Assembly: GCA_003135135.1 (NCBI GenBank)
Contig: PLDK01000003.1
Coordinates: 92,739 to 156,738 of the forward strand
Direction of reading: 5' to 3'
Origin: Deltaproteobacteria bacterium
GTDB taxonomy: Bacteria > Desulfobacterota > Binatia > Binatales > Binataceae
Length of the DNA: 64,000 nt
Position 1 is the stretch's first letter. The number at the start of each line of letters is the position of its first letter. A model generated the notes under the pieces. That model was not told the DNA's origin, searched no databases, and worked only from the letters and a program-made list of their open reading frames with translations. Made by a program: the position numbers and the translations under genes. Of the stretch, positions 55,941 to 63,858 are shown in pieces.

Positions 55941-56824
55941 TTCGAACGATCGTTCGCCGGGCCATTCAACTGACAATCCTGACCGGTGTTGTTTTCGGAT
56001 TCTTTTTGTTCGGTCGCACGTACTTGTGGCCGGCCGAGGATCATTCGGCGATCCAGACCGTCGGGATGATCGAGGCGCCTGAAGTAAATGTCACCAGCCG
56101 AATCGCCGGCCGTATCAAGCAACTCGATCTGATCGAGGGCGACCGCGTCAAGAAGGGACAGGTCGTATGCCTGATCGAGGATATCGATCTCAGAAATCAG
56201 CTCGCCAAGTCGAAGGCTGATCTCGCGCATGCGCAGGCCAACCTGGCGCAGGCGCGACGCGACCTGGTGCGCGACGAAGCACTCTCAAAGGAAAACGTGA
56301 TTGCAGTCAAGACTCGCGATGACGCCATCACCAGCGTCCAGCAGGACGAGGCCGACGTGCTCAGCGCGCAGGCCAACGCGAAGCTCTACGCCGATCAATT
56401 GGTCGACACCGAGATAAAATCGCCGGTCGATGGCGTCGTGGTCAGCAAGGCGCTCGAAGTCGGTGAATGGGTCACGCCGGGCGTACCGATTCTGACCGTC
56501 GATGACCTCTCGACGATCTGGGCGCGCGTCGATGTCGAAGAGACCGACCTGGGTCCGCTGTACATCGGCAAGACGGCGCAGGTCGAGTTGCCGACGAGAC
56601 CGCCGCTGGTTTTCACCGGTCGAATCATGGCGATCGGTCAGGAAGGACAGTTCGCAACCGAGCGCGACGTGCGGCGCGGACGTCAGGATATTCGCACCTT
56701 CTACGTCAAGGTCCAGGTGTTGCAGGCCGAAGGCGAACTCAAACCCGGAATGACCGCGGAAGTCAGCTTTCCGAGAACCGATGGAACCAGAGTCACCAGC
56801 AATACAGACCAAAGACCTGACTAA
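55937..56824 (+). CDS. HlyD/EmrA-type membrane fusion protein
   Basis: 295 residues from the ATG at 55937; a frame open further upstream is a shadow of tetR. The N-terminal anchor (AIQLTILTGVVFGFFLFG) is followed by a lipoyl-like half (SRIAGRIKQLDLIEGDRVKKGQVVCLI), a helical hairpin (AKSKADLAHAQANLAQARRDL), the second lipoyl half (IKSPVDGVVVSKALEVGEWVTPG) and a beta-barrel. It links an inner-membrane pump to an outer-membrane channel. The next gene's ATG lies 44 bases inside its end. Confidence 0.9.
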   Translation: MIRTIVRRAIQLTILTGVVFGFFLFGRTYLWPAEDHSAIQTVGMIEAPEVNVTSRIAGRIKQLDLIEGDRVKKGQVVCLIEDIDLRNQLAKSKADLAHAQANLAQARRDLVRDEALSKENVIAVKTRDDAITSVQQDEADVLSAQANAKLYADQLVDTEIKSPVDGVVVSKALEVGEWVTPGVPILTVDDLSTIWARVDVEETDLGPLYIGKTAQVELPTRPPLVFTGRIMAIGQEGQFATERDVRRGRQDIRTFYVKVQVLQAEGELKPGMTAEVSFPRTDGTRVTSNTDQRPD

Positions 56825-57788
56825 GCGCTTCGGCGCTTTCACCGCGGTCGACAAGGTCAGCTTCGAGGTCCGCCGCGGCGAGGTGTTCGGACTGCTCGGG
56901 CCCAACGGCGCCGGCAAGACGACGGTGGTGCGGATGCTGACCACTCTGCTGGCGCCAAGCGGCGGGCGTGCGACCGTGGCGGGTTTCGACGTCGCGCGGT
57001 ATCCGCGCCAGGTGCGCGAAAATATCGGCGTCATTCCGCAGGCGCTCACCTCGGATCTCGATCTCACCGGATGGGAGAACGTCGATATCTACGGCGAGTT
57101 CTTCGGTCTGTCGCGCCGCGAGCGCCGTGAGCGCGGGCATCGGCTGCTCCATCTGGTAGGGCTCAACGAGCGCGCTAACGATCTGGTCGCGACCTACTCG
57201 GGCGGGATGCGCCGGCGGCTCGAGATCGCGCGCGGGCTGATTCATTCGCCCGACGTGCTGTTCCTCGACGAGCCGACCATCGGGCTTGACCCGCAAAGCC
57301 GGCGCGCGGTGTGGGACCTGCTCGAGACGCTGCGCAAGGAAAGCGAGATTACCATCTCGCTTACGACGCACTACATGGACGAAGCCGAGTCGCTGTGCGA
57401 TCGGATCGCAATCGTCGATGCCGGCAAGATAATCGCGCTCGACACGCCGATCGGACTCAAATCGATGGTACCGGGTGCGGACCGGATCGACCTGGTGGTC
57501 GAAAAAAATCCCGCCGCTATCGCCGAGATGCTTGCGCAGATGCCGTATCTGCGCGGGGTGAATCGCGATGGCGGCAACCGCCTGCAGCTTTCGACCAACG
57601 ACGGCGCGCACGCGATTCCGAAAGTTATCGAGGCGGTCGATGGCGCCGGCGGCCGGGTAACTTCGATCACCGTGCAGAAGCTCTCGCTCGAAGACGTCTT
57701 CATCCACTTCACCGGACGCACGCTCCGCGATGAGCCGGCCAAGAAGGTCAGCTTGTTAGTGGGAGCCGGAATGCCGCAGCACCGCTGA
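56781..57788 (+). CDS. ABC transporter ATPase (DrrA-like)
   Basis: 335 residues. Walker A GPNGAGKTT, Q-loop region VIPQALTSDLDLTGWEN, signature TYSGGMRRRLEIARGL, Walker B VLFLDEPTIGLDP and H-loop SLTTHYMDEAESL. The C-terminal extension (about 220-335) is typical of the DrrA group, which works with ABC-2 permeases to export drugs or lipids. The ATG at 56781 overlaps the adaptor gene by 44 bases. Confidence 0.94.
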   Translation: MEPESPAIQTKDLTKRFGAFTAVDKVSFEVRRGEVFGLLGPNGAGKTTVVRMLTTLLAPSGGRATVAGFDVARYPRQVRENIGVIPQALTSDLDLTGWENVDIYGEFFGLSRRERRERGHRLLHLVGLNERANDLVATYSGGMRRRLEIARGLIHSPDVLFLDEPTIGLDPQSRRAVWDLLETLRKESEITISLTTHYMDEAESLCDRIAIVDAGKIIALDTPIGLKSMVPGADRIDLVVEKNPAAIAEMLAQMPYLRGVNRDGGNRLQLSTNDGAHAIPKVIEAVDGAGGRVTSITVQKLSLEDVFIHFTGRTLRDEPAKKVSLLVGAGMPQHR

Positions 57789-57799
57789 GGGGGACGGCG

Positions 57800-58924
57800 A
57801 TGTTCGGGCTGAAGTTTCTCGCAGTCATGCGGCGCGACCTCAAGAAGCTGATGCGCAATCCGGTCACGCTGCTATCGGTCATCCTGATGCCGATCCTCTA
57901 TCTCGTGATAATCGGCAATTCATTTCAGGGCCAACTCAAGCATCTGCCGATTGTCGTCGTCGAACAGGATCACGGCCTCTACGCGCGCCGAATCGTCGAA
58001 CAGTTGCTCGCGCTGCAGGCGGGACCGAAGACCGTGGACATCACCTTCGAGAACGACCCGGGCTATGCGATGGGCCAGGTCCGCGACGGGCTCTTCAAAG
58101 GCGTGGTGGTGATCCCGCCCGACTTCAGCCATGCGGTCGCGGAAGGCCGCATCGCGCAGATCGGACTGTTCACCGACAACGTCGACGAGATCAGCTCCGA
58201 GACGCTCGAATCCGCGCTCGACCAGGCGGCCGCAACCGTGAAGGTCACCTTTGTCACCGCCCGCGAACCCAAACTCAACGACATCTCACTGCGGCCCAAC
58301 TGGTTGTTCCCGTACGTGGATTACGATAGATCGCTCATCCCGGGCGTCATCGTAATGGCCATCTTCATGGGATCGCTGATGTCCGGTGTGTTCAACTGGG
58401 TGATGGATCAATTTCTCGGCGTGACGGAGGGCTATCTGGTGACTCCCCTTTCACGCTGGGACATCGCCGGCGGCATCCTCGCCAGCGGCGTGACCGTAAC
58501 CAGCACCGCCGGTGTGCTGGTGTTGTTTTTGGGCCTGTTGATCACGCGCGGGCGAATCCTCGGCGGACCCACAGCGCTGGCGATGCTGGTGGGAATAATC
58601 GTCGTCAGCGCGACGGGACTGCTGGCGATGACATTTGCGCTACTGGGACGCGCGGGCCATCCGCGGCTGGTCGGGACGTTCGCGGGATTCCTGAACGTGA
58701 TTCTGTTTTTTCCGAGCGGCGCGATCTATCCGGTTGAGAGTTTTCCGCCCTGGCTGCGAGCCTTCTCGCGCGTCAATCCCGAGACCCATTCGGTGAGCGC
58801 GATCAAACAGATTCTCTTCAAGGGCGCGGACTTCGCCGCGGTCAGCGGCGACATCGCGTACCTGCTGGTGTTCATGGTCCTGATGCTGGTGGTCGCCAGC
58901 TTCTCCTTCAAACGCACCCTGTAA
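57800..58924 (+). CDS. ABC-2 type permease
   Basis: 374 residues: an N-terminal helix (LLSVILMPILYLVIIGNSF), a large periplasmic loop (about 40-180) and a block of five helices in the C-terminal half (VIVMAIFMGSLMSGVFNWVMDQFLGVTEGYLVTPLSRWDIAGG; FPSGAIYPVESFPPWLRAFSRVNPETHSVSAIKQIL). Architecture of YhhJ/YbhS-like permeases, which partner with an ATPase and a HlyD-like adaptor. It starts 11 bases after the ATPase gene and ends the operon, convergent with a response regulator. Confidence 0.93.
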   Translation: MFGLKFLAVMRRDLKKLMRNPVTLLSVILMPILYLVIIGNSFQGQLKHLPIVVVEQDHGLYARRIVEQLLALQAGPKTVDITFENDPGYAMGQVRDGLFKGVVVIPPDFSHAVAEGRIAQIGLFTDNVDEISSETLESALDQAAATVKVTFVTAREPKLNDISLRPNWLFPYVDYDRSLIPGVIVMAIFMGSLMSGVFNWVMDQFLGVTEGYLVTPLSRWDIAGGILASGVTVTSTAGVLVLFLGLLITRGRILGGPTALAMLVGIIVVSATGLLAMTFALLGRAGHPRLVGTFAGFLNVILFFPSGAIYPVESFPPWLRAFSRVNPETHSVSAIKQILFKGADFAAVSGDIAYLLVFMVLMLVVASFSFKRTL

Positions 58925-58940
58925 TTTCGCCGGCGGCTCT

Positions 58941-59309
58941 TCAGCGCGGGAGCGCTTCGCCGATCACGCGCCGAAGCTCGCCTATCGAAACGGGTTTCAG
59001 CAGCGAGATGTTCGCGCCGGCCTCCAGCGCCGCTTCGTGGAGTCCGGACGTGTTGTGTCCCGACATCACGATGATCGGCGCGACCGGTAACTTCGCCCGC
59101 ACGCGGCGGATGATATCGATGCCGCTGCTATCGGGCAGGCTCAAGTCCGTGATCACCAGGTCGGGCGCTTCGGCGTCGATCATCTGGAGTGCCTGGTTCG
59201 CGTCGAATGCGCCGACGCATCGATAGCCCGAGCGCTCGAGCAGCCGGACGTATGCGTCCACCAAGTCGCGTTCGTCGTCCACGATCAGAATTTTTGCTTG
59301 TGCAGCCAT
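58941..59309 (-). CDS. Single-domain response regulator
   Basis: 122 residues, CheY-like receiver only. Acidic pocket ILIVDDERDLVDAY, phosphoacceptor Asp in DLVITDLSLPDSSGIDIIRRVR, Thr/Ser in IVMSGHNTS and Lys in ISLLKPVSIGEL. With no output domain it may relay phosphate from the histidine kinase encoded 20 bases upstream. Confidence 0.94.
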   Translation of the reverse strand: MAAQAKILIVDDERDLVDAYVRLLERSGYRCVGAFDANQALQMIDAEAPDLVITDLSLPDSSGIDIIRRVRAKLPVAPIIVMSGHNTSGLHEAALEAGANISLLKPVSIGELRRVIGEALPR

Positions 59310-59329
59310 CGTCGTGTGAAAAAAATCGG

Positions 59330-60685
59330 TTAGCGGCCCGGCCGATTGCTTCGCGCCGCCGGGAGTTGCGGCGACGGTTCATCCTGCGCGGAAAGCGTCA
59401 CGTCCCCGGCTGACAATTCGCCAATCGTCGGCAGCGTTATCCTGAAGGTGGTGCCTTTGCCCGCCACCGATTCAACCGCGATACTGCCGCCGTGATCCTG
59501 CACGATCCGCTGGCTCAACCACAGACCCAGGCCGGTCCCCTTGGGTTTGGTCGTGAAGAACGGCCGAAACAGTTTCCCGAGCAGGTCGCTCTTGATTCCC
59601 GAGCCGTCGTCCGAGACTGACACGCAAAGATGACCGGCGCGCCCCGGAGCCGGCCCGGTCTCGATGCGTATCAGGCGCGCGCCCGCGTCGCGTGCATTCA
59701 GTATAAGGTTGATCAGCACCTGCTCCAGACTCGTCGGCTCGGCCATCACCTCCGGCAGCGAGCGATCGAGGTTCGTTTCATATCGCGGCATGCCGCCCTT
59801 GGCTTCTGCCCCAACTATCAGCATCGCCTCTTCGACCGCCACGTTCATGTCCATCGCATAACGCACGCCGGGGCGCTGACGCGCGACCGAAAGCATGCTG
59901 TGTGAGATGCGGCTGGCGCGTTCGATGTTTTTTTGCAGGACCAGCATGTCCTCGCGCGTCTCGGCGCTGAGATCCTCGTCCGACGCCAGCATCAGTTCGA
60001 TGCGCGCCGCCATCACGGCCAACGGGTTGTTCAATTCGTGCGCGACTCCTGCCGCCACTGCCGCCAATGCGTCCACTGTTTCATTGCGGCGCGCCTCGCG
60101 CTCCATCCCAAGGCGCTCGCTGATGTCCGCGACGAACGCGATTATCAGCTTGCCGCGGCGCATCTGAACCACGTTGAGACTGATCTCGGCGGAAAATTCG
60201 CTGCCGTCTTTTCGGCGTACCGCAACCTCCATCCCGCGGCCCATCATGCGGGATTTTGGCGCCTTGAAAAATCCGTCGCGATGCGCCTGGTGGCGATAGA
60301 GGAAGCGTTGCGGCACCAGGATTTCTATCGGCTGACCGACGAGTTCCTCTTCGCGGTAACCAAATAGCTCCTGCCCGCGCGGATTGAGCTGACGAATCAT
60401 CCCGGCCTCATCCACCGAAACGATTCCCTCAACCGCCGATTCGAAGTACCCGCGCGCACGCACCAGCGCTTCCTCTTGCGCCGCATCCAAGATCCGAATC
60501 CTCTTGGTGTAGTGGGATACCACTAGGTAGACCAGCAGCGTGTTCACGCATACGTTGAGCCCCCACGCATGCGGCGGTAACAGCGATAGCACCCGAACGC
60601 AGATCGCCAGCCAGACGAAACAGCCGAGCACGTAGAAAAGCGCGATCCCTACCGGGTGGCCCCGGTCAATCGACAGACGGTTCAA
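59330..60685 (-). CDS. PAS-domain sensor histidine kinase
   Basis: 451 residues. Two transmembrane helices (VGIALFYVLGCFVWLAICV; LNVCVNTLLVYLVVSHY) precede a PAS domain (YFESAVEGIVSVDEAGMIRQLNPRGQELFGYREEELVGQP). The dimerisation/phosphoacceptor box is VAAGVAHELNNPLAVMAARIELML (His near residue 215). The ATPase domain has QVLINLILNARDAGARL, VSVSDDGSGIKSDLLGKLFRPFFTTKPKGTGLGLWLSQRIV. Lies between the PAS response regulator (217 bases upstream) and the single-domain regulator. Confidence 0.95.
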   Translation of the reverse strand: MNRLSIDRGHPVGIALFYVLGCFVWLAICVRVLSLLPPHAWGLNVCVNTLLVYLVVSHYTKRIRILDAAQEEALVRARGYFESAVEGIVSVDEAGMIRQLNPRGQELFGYREEELVGQPIEILVPQRFLYRHQAHRDGFFKAPKSRMMGRGMEVAVRRKDGSEFSAEISLNVVQMRRGKLIIAFVADISERLGMEREARRNETVDALAAVAAGVAHELNNPLAVMAARIELMLASDEDLSAETREDMLVLQKNIERASRISHSMLSVARQRPGVRYAMDMNVAVEEAMLIVGAEAKGGMPRYETNLDRSLPEVMAEPTSLEQVLINLILNARDAGARLIRIETGPAPGRAGHLCVSVSDDGSGIKSDLLGKLFRPFFTTKPKGTGLGLWLSQRIVQDHGGSIAVESVAGKGTTFRITLPTIGELSAGDVTLSAQDEPSPQLPAARSNRPGR

Positions 60686-60902
60686 TGCGCATTCTCCGCC
60701 GGACTGTTCGAGCCGCCATTGCGAGCCATCAGGATGGTTACTGTAGTCTTCCGGCGGGCGTCAAGGTAGCGCCAAGGCAGAACGTAGCTGCTCCTCCTAT
60801 GTCATTTATTCACCTCCGAACCGAAACTACCCATATCCGCGCCGTCTCCATCCAACGATCAAATCGCCAAAAATCTCCCGCGCACGACCGTCGGCGCCAG
60901 GG

Positions 60903-61721
60903 TCAGGTGCTCGCTGCGACCTGGGGCAGGCGGGACCGATTCGGTCCCGCCTGCCGGTCCTCCTGCCGCGCGATGGAGCCGGATGCCTCGCTAATCGGCT
61001 TGCCAATAGGAGTGGTGATATACGCCACGTGGGATACCGCGCCGTCAACGTCACGAATCGGGAGGATCGTCATCGCGACCGCGATTTCGACGCCGTCGCT
61101 GCGGACCTGAAGGGTTGAAAATCGGGGCACGACTTCTCCGCCTAACGCCCGCTCATAAAGCCGCCGGATTTCGTCGCGCCGCGCTGCCGGCAGCAGAATC
61201 TCGTTGGTGCGGCCGACAATCTCGGTGTCTTCATACCCATATATCTGACGCGCTGCCGCGTTAGTCGACGCGATTATCCCGGCGGCGTCCACACTGTGAA
61301 TTCCGTCAGGAAGCGAGTTGACGATCATCGCCATCAGTTCCTGGAACTCTTCCCGTCGCTTGCTCTCCATCGCCGATACGGCCGCAGCCACAAGCTCATC
61401 AAAGCCGTCGGGCTTGAGCAGATAGCGATACAAACCGTACTTGAACGCGCTCGCCACCACCTCTTCGCCGCCGTTGCCGGTCAGCATGATTACCCGGCTC
61501 CGCGGCCATCGCTCACGCACCCGCTGAAGGACCGACAACCCGTCAATCCAACCCAGCCAATAGTCCGTGATCACGACATCGCAGCCGTCGCGCTTGAGAT
61601 GCTCATTGAACTGGAGCGGACCGTCGGCGGCCAAAATCTGCGCGCCCGGGAATGCCCGCCGGAGCCGGGCCTGGATAACCATCCGATCCGTTGGGTTGTC
61701 TTCTACGACCAACACGTCCAT
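60903..61721 (-). CDS. Response regulator with PAS output domain
   Basis: 272 residues from the ATG at 61721, with GAGGA about 10 bases upstream. A receiver domain (VLVVEDNPTDRMVIQARLRRAF; phosphoacceptor in DVVITDYWLGWIDGLSVLQRV; MLTGNGGEEVVASAF; LLKPDGFDEL) is followed by a PAS domain (FQELMAMIVNSLPDGIHSVDAAGIIASTNAAARQIYGYEDTEIVG). No kinase, HTH or cyclase follows, so the PAS domain probably works through contacts with another protein, likely the neighbouring kinase. The final codons contain a perfect 15-bp-arm palindrome. Confidence 0.9.
   Translation of the reverse strand: MDVLVVEDNPTDRMVIQARLRRAFPGAQILAADGPLQFNEHLKRDGCDVVITDYWLGWIDGLSVLQRVRERWPRSRVIMLTGNGGEEVVASAFKYGLYRYLLKPDGFDELVAAAVSAMESKRREEFQELMAMIVNSLPDGIHSVDAAGIIASTNAAARQIYGYEDTEIVGRTNEILLPAARRDEIRRLYERALGGEVVPRFSTLQVRSDGVEIAVAMTILPIRDVDGAVSHVAYITTPIGKPISEASGSIARQEDRQAGPNRSRLPQVAAST
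60925..60955. repeat. Perfect 31-bp palindrome at the 3' end of the PAS response regulator
   Basis: Arms GGCAGGCGGGACCGA (60925-60939) and its exact complement (60941-60955) with a single base between. It lies within the last 18 codons of the gene. No T-run follows on either strand, so it may act as an mRNA 3' stabiliser or Rho-type stop element. Confidence 0.8.
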
Positions 61722-62073
61722 TCGAAAAAATCCTCGCGCATGACATCGCGCTGTTCCATGCCATAGCAGAGCAATCACTATGCCGACCCGAACGGATTTC
61801 GTGACCGTTGAGAATACGCAGGAGATCGATGGAAATTGGGATCGAGGGCCACAGGAAGTGCCCCGTCGTCAATCAATCGTTCTGCAAGTGACGCAGATGC
61901 GTCCCGCGATGAGACACCTTCGTGCCTCTCCCCCTTACCCCTTCTAGCAGGCCGTCAGGCCGCATCTTTGTTTTAACATTGGGTGCAGGGCTCACCCCTG
62001 CCGCGCGACAACGGCGGGCGGCCTTAACGGTGGGTGCAGGGCTCAGCCCTGCCAGGGGCCACCCCTGCACCGC
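61722..62073. repeat. Intergenic region with a REP-like array
   Basis: 352 bases between the divergent-end genes. 61722-61970 holds nothing I recognise beyond possible upstream signals for the response regulator. 61975-62067 holds three REP-like palindromes: GCAGGGCTCACCCCTGC (61985-62001), GCAGGGCTCAGCCCTGC (62036-62052) and CAGGGGCCACCCCTG (62053-62067), with the GCGCGACAACGG...GCGGCCTTAACGG head (62003-62030) also seen in copy 1. The array ends 6 bases from the bfr stop. Confidence 0.8.
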
Positions 62074-62550
62074 TCAGCTTGCGCTCGAGGATTGCAGCTG
62101 GATGTAGTTCTCGATTCCGATCTGCTTGATGAGGTCGAATTGCATCTCGATGAAATCGACGCTCTCCTCTTCCTCGTCCATGATTTCCTCGAGCATCTCC
62201 CGCGTGACGTAATCTTTCACCGATTCACAGTGCGCGACTGCGGCGCGAAGATCACCAAGCGCCTTGAGCTCCAGCTTGAGATCGCACTCGAGCGCTTCCT
62301 TGACGTTCTCGCCGATCAGCAACCGATCCAAATCCTGAAGATTGGGCAGACCCTCGAGAAACAGAATGCGCTCGATCATCCGGTCGGCGTGTTTCATCTC
62401 GGTCATCGACTCGTCGCGCTCGTGCTTGGCGAGCTTGGCGACACCCCAATGCGCGAGCTGTTTTCCGTGCAGGAAATACTGATTGATCGCAGTCAGCTCG
62501 TTGCGGAGCACGACGTTCAGAAACTGGAGTACCTGGGGGTCACCCTTCAT
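62074..62550 (-). CDS. bfr: Bacterioferritin (Ser at position 130)
   Basis: A haem-containing ferritin that stores iron; 158 residues align without gaps to E. coli Bfr. Ferroxidase ligands Glu18, Glu51, His54, Glu94 and Glu127 are present, and the haem ligand Met52 is in SMTEMKHADR. The sixth ligand, His130, is Ser (MDEEEESVDF against RDEEGHIDW). This would change the di-iron site. The gene lies downstream of bfd, which encodes its reductase partner. The 3' end is followed after 6 bases by the REP-like array. Confidence 0.95.
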   Translation of the reverse strand: MKGDPQVLQFLNVVLRNELTAINQYFLHGKQLAHWGVAKLAKHERDESMTEMKHADRMIERILFLEGLPNLQDLDRLLIGENVKEALECDLKLELKALGDLRAAVAHCESVKDYVTREMLEEIMDEEEESVDFIEMQFDLIKQIGIENYIQLQSSSAS

Positions 62551-62642
62551 GGAACCTTCTCCCGCAAGACGCGGCTGTGAATGATTTTAGTATAGGGGCA
62601 AATCGGTCCCGGTAAAAAGTAGAAAGTGAAAAGCGAAATCGA

Positions 62643-62858
62643 CTAGCCTTCGACGCCGCAGCTATCCTGGCGAGCTTCGCCCGAGACGGCCTTGGCGTCG
62701 AGCATCTCGCGAATGCCCCGCACGCATTTGCCGCACTTGGGCTTGACGCCGAGCGCGCGGTAGAAAGCCGAAACTGAGCATCCCGCGGCGCCGCCTGAGG
62801 CCGCGCGATGCGAGCGCGCCTGTCGGTCGGTGATAGCGTTGCAGATGCATAAGTACAT
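62643..62858 (-). CDS. bfd: Bacterioferritin-associated ferredoxin
   Basis: 71 residues. The [2Fe-2S] ligands are in YLCICNAITD (Cys4, Cys6) and KPKCGKCVRGIREML. Bfd reduces bacterioferritin haem to mobilise stored iron under iron limitation. The ATG is 16 bases downstream of a strong Fur box, and bfr follows 92 bases later on the same strand, so the two are probably Fur-controlled together. Confidence 0.94.
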   Translation of the reverse strand: MYLCICNAITDRQARSHRAASGGAAGCSVSAFYRALGVKPKCGKCVRGIREMLDAKAVSGEARQDSCGVEG

Positions 62859-62874
62859 TCGCGGTCATCCTCTC

Positions 62875-62893
62875 GATAATGAGAATGATTATC
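62875..62893 (-). promoter_or_regulatory. Fur box upstream of bfd
   Basis: GATAATGAGAATGATTATC matches the Fur consensus GATAATGATAATCATTATC at 17 of 19 positions. It lies 17 bases upstream of the bfd ATG, where it would block transcription when iron is plentiful. Confidence 0.88.
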
Positions 62894-63026
62894 AATTTCT
62901 CGCGACCCCTGCAAGCCCTCCCCGACATCTATCCAAATCGTCCCCGAATTTACTGGATTTTCTCGCGCCCCCCGGAGATTACGTCCCCGAGCCGGGATCA
63001 AGACTCCCGCGCAACCTCACGCGCTT

Positions 63027-63578
63027 CTATCCAAGATAGGTTTGCTTGAGAAAATCCAAAGTCTTGTGGAACCGCTCGTGCCCGCCTGCTCCGATCTGCT
63101 CGATTTCCAGCCGCTCGAAGTCCTCCAGCAGCCGCTGCTGTCTGTCGGCCGACAGGTGCGCCTCGACCATCGGAAAGAGGACATTGTTTTCCTTGGAGAT
63201 GTGGGCAGTCATAAACACGGTGTAGTCTCGGGCGCTCCTAATCACCGCGCCCGCGGCCGCGGGATCGCCCGCGCGGTGTTTTTGCCACGCAGCGACCAGT
63301 TGCCGGAGGAGGATGCGGGAGCGCTCATGCTCGTGCATCACGTCGAGCATCCGGTCGGCGTGGGGGATGCCGGCTGCTTCGAGGACGGGAAACAGAAATT
63401 CCTCCTCCTTGCCATGGTGGCATTGGTCGCCGAAGACCTGGATGAACTCCAGCACTTGGCCGAAATGCTCCGGATTGACCTCCTCCTTGAAGACAAGCCG
63501 CTGGCATAATTTATCGAGAATCGCGAGGATCAGTGTTATCGCTTCGTGCTCGTGGCGCAGTTGCTCGGTCGCGGTCAT
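63027..63578 (-). CDS. Hemerythrin-domain protein
   Basis: 183 residues. The four-helix bundle's di-iron ligands are visible: LRHEHEAITLIL, DQCHHGKEEEFLFPVLE (HxxxE), VMHEHERSRILL and MTAHISKENNVLFPMVE (HxxxE). Bacterial members of this type bind oxygen or nitric oxide or protect Fe-S clusters. It lies next to the bfd-bfr pair, which gives an iron/oxygen theme. It is 168 bases upstream of bfd on the same strand; the Fur box lies between. Confidence 0.92.
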   Translation of the reverse strand: MTATEQLRHEHEAITLILAILDKLCQRLVFKEEVNPEHFGQVLEFIQVFGDQCHHGKEEEFLFPVLEAAGIPHADRMLDVMHEHERSRILLRQLVAAWQKHRAGDPAAAGAVIRSARDYTVFMTAHISKENNVLFPMVEAHLSADRQQRLLEDFERLEIEQIGAGGHERFHKTLDFLKQTYLG

Positions 63579-63858
63579 GTGCGTTCCCTCTGTCTGGGCG
63601 ATGCAGCTGGAAGTCGTCTCAACCGGATATTTCCATTTTGAATCCTGATTCAGACTCCCACTAACGCCAAGCGGCTTGCAAACGCGCCGCGCCTCCGGCG
63701 CATAACTGGCCCGTTGCGATACCCTGCAAAGCCTTTGAACTCAAACCCCGGCTCAAACTTCGCATTTGCAGCCCGCATGTCTTGATACCAGTCTGCCTCG
63801 GTGTCCAAAGTGTAATCTCAGATTGAAGGGGTTGCTAACAAACTTTTTGGAGAGAAAC

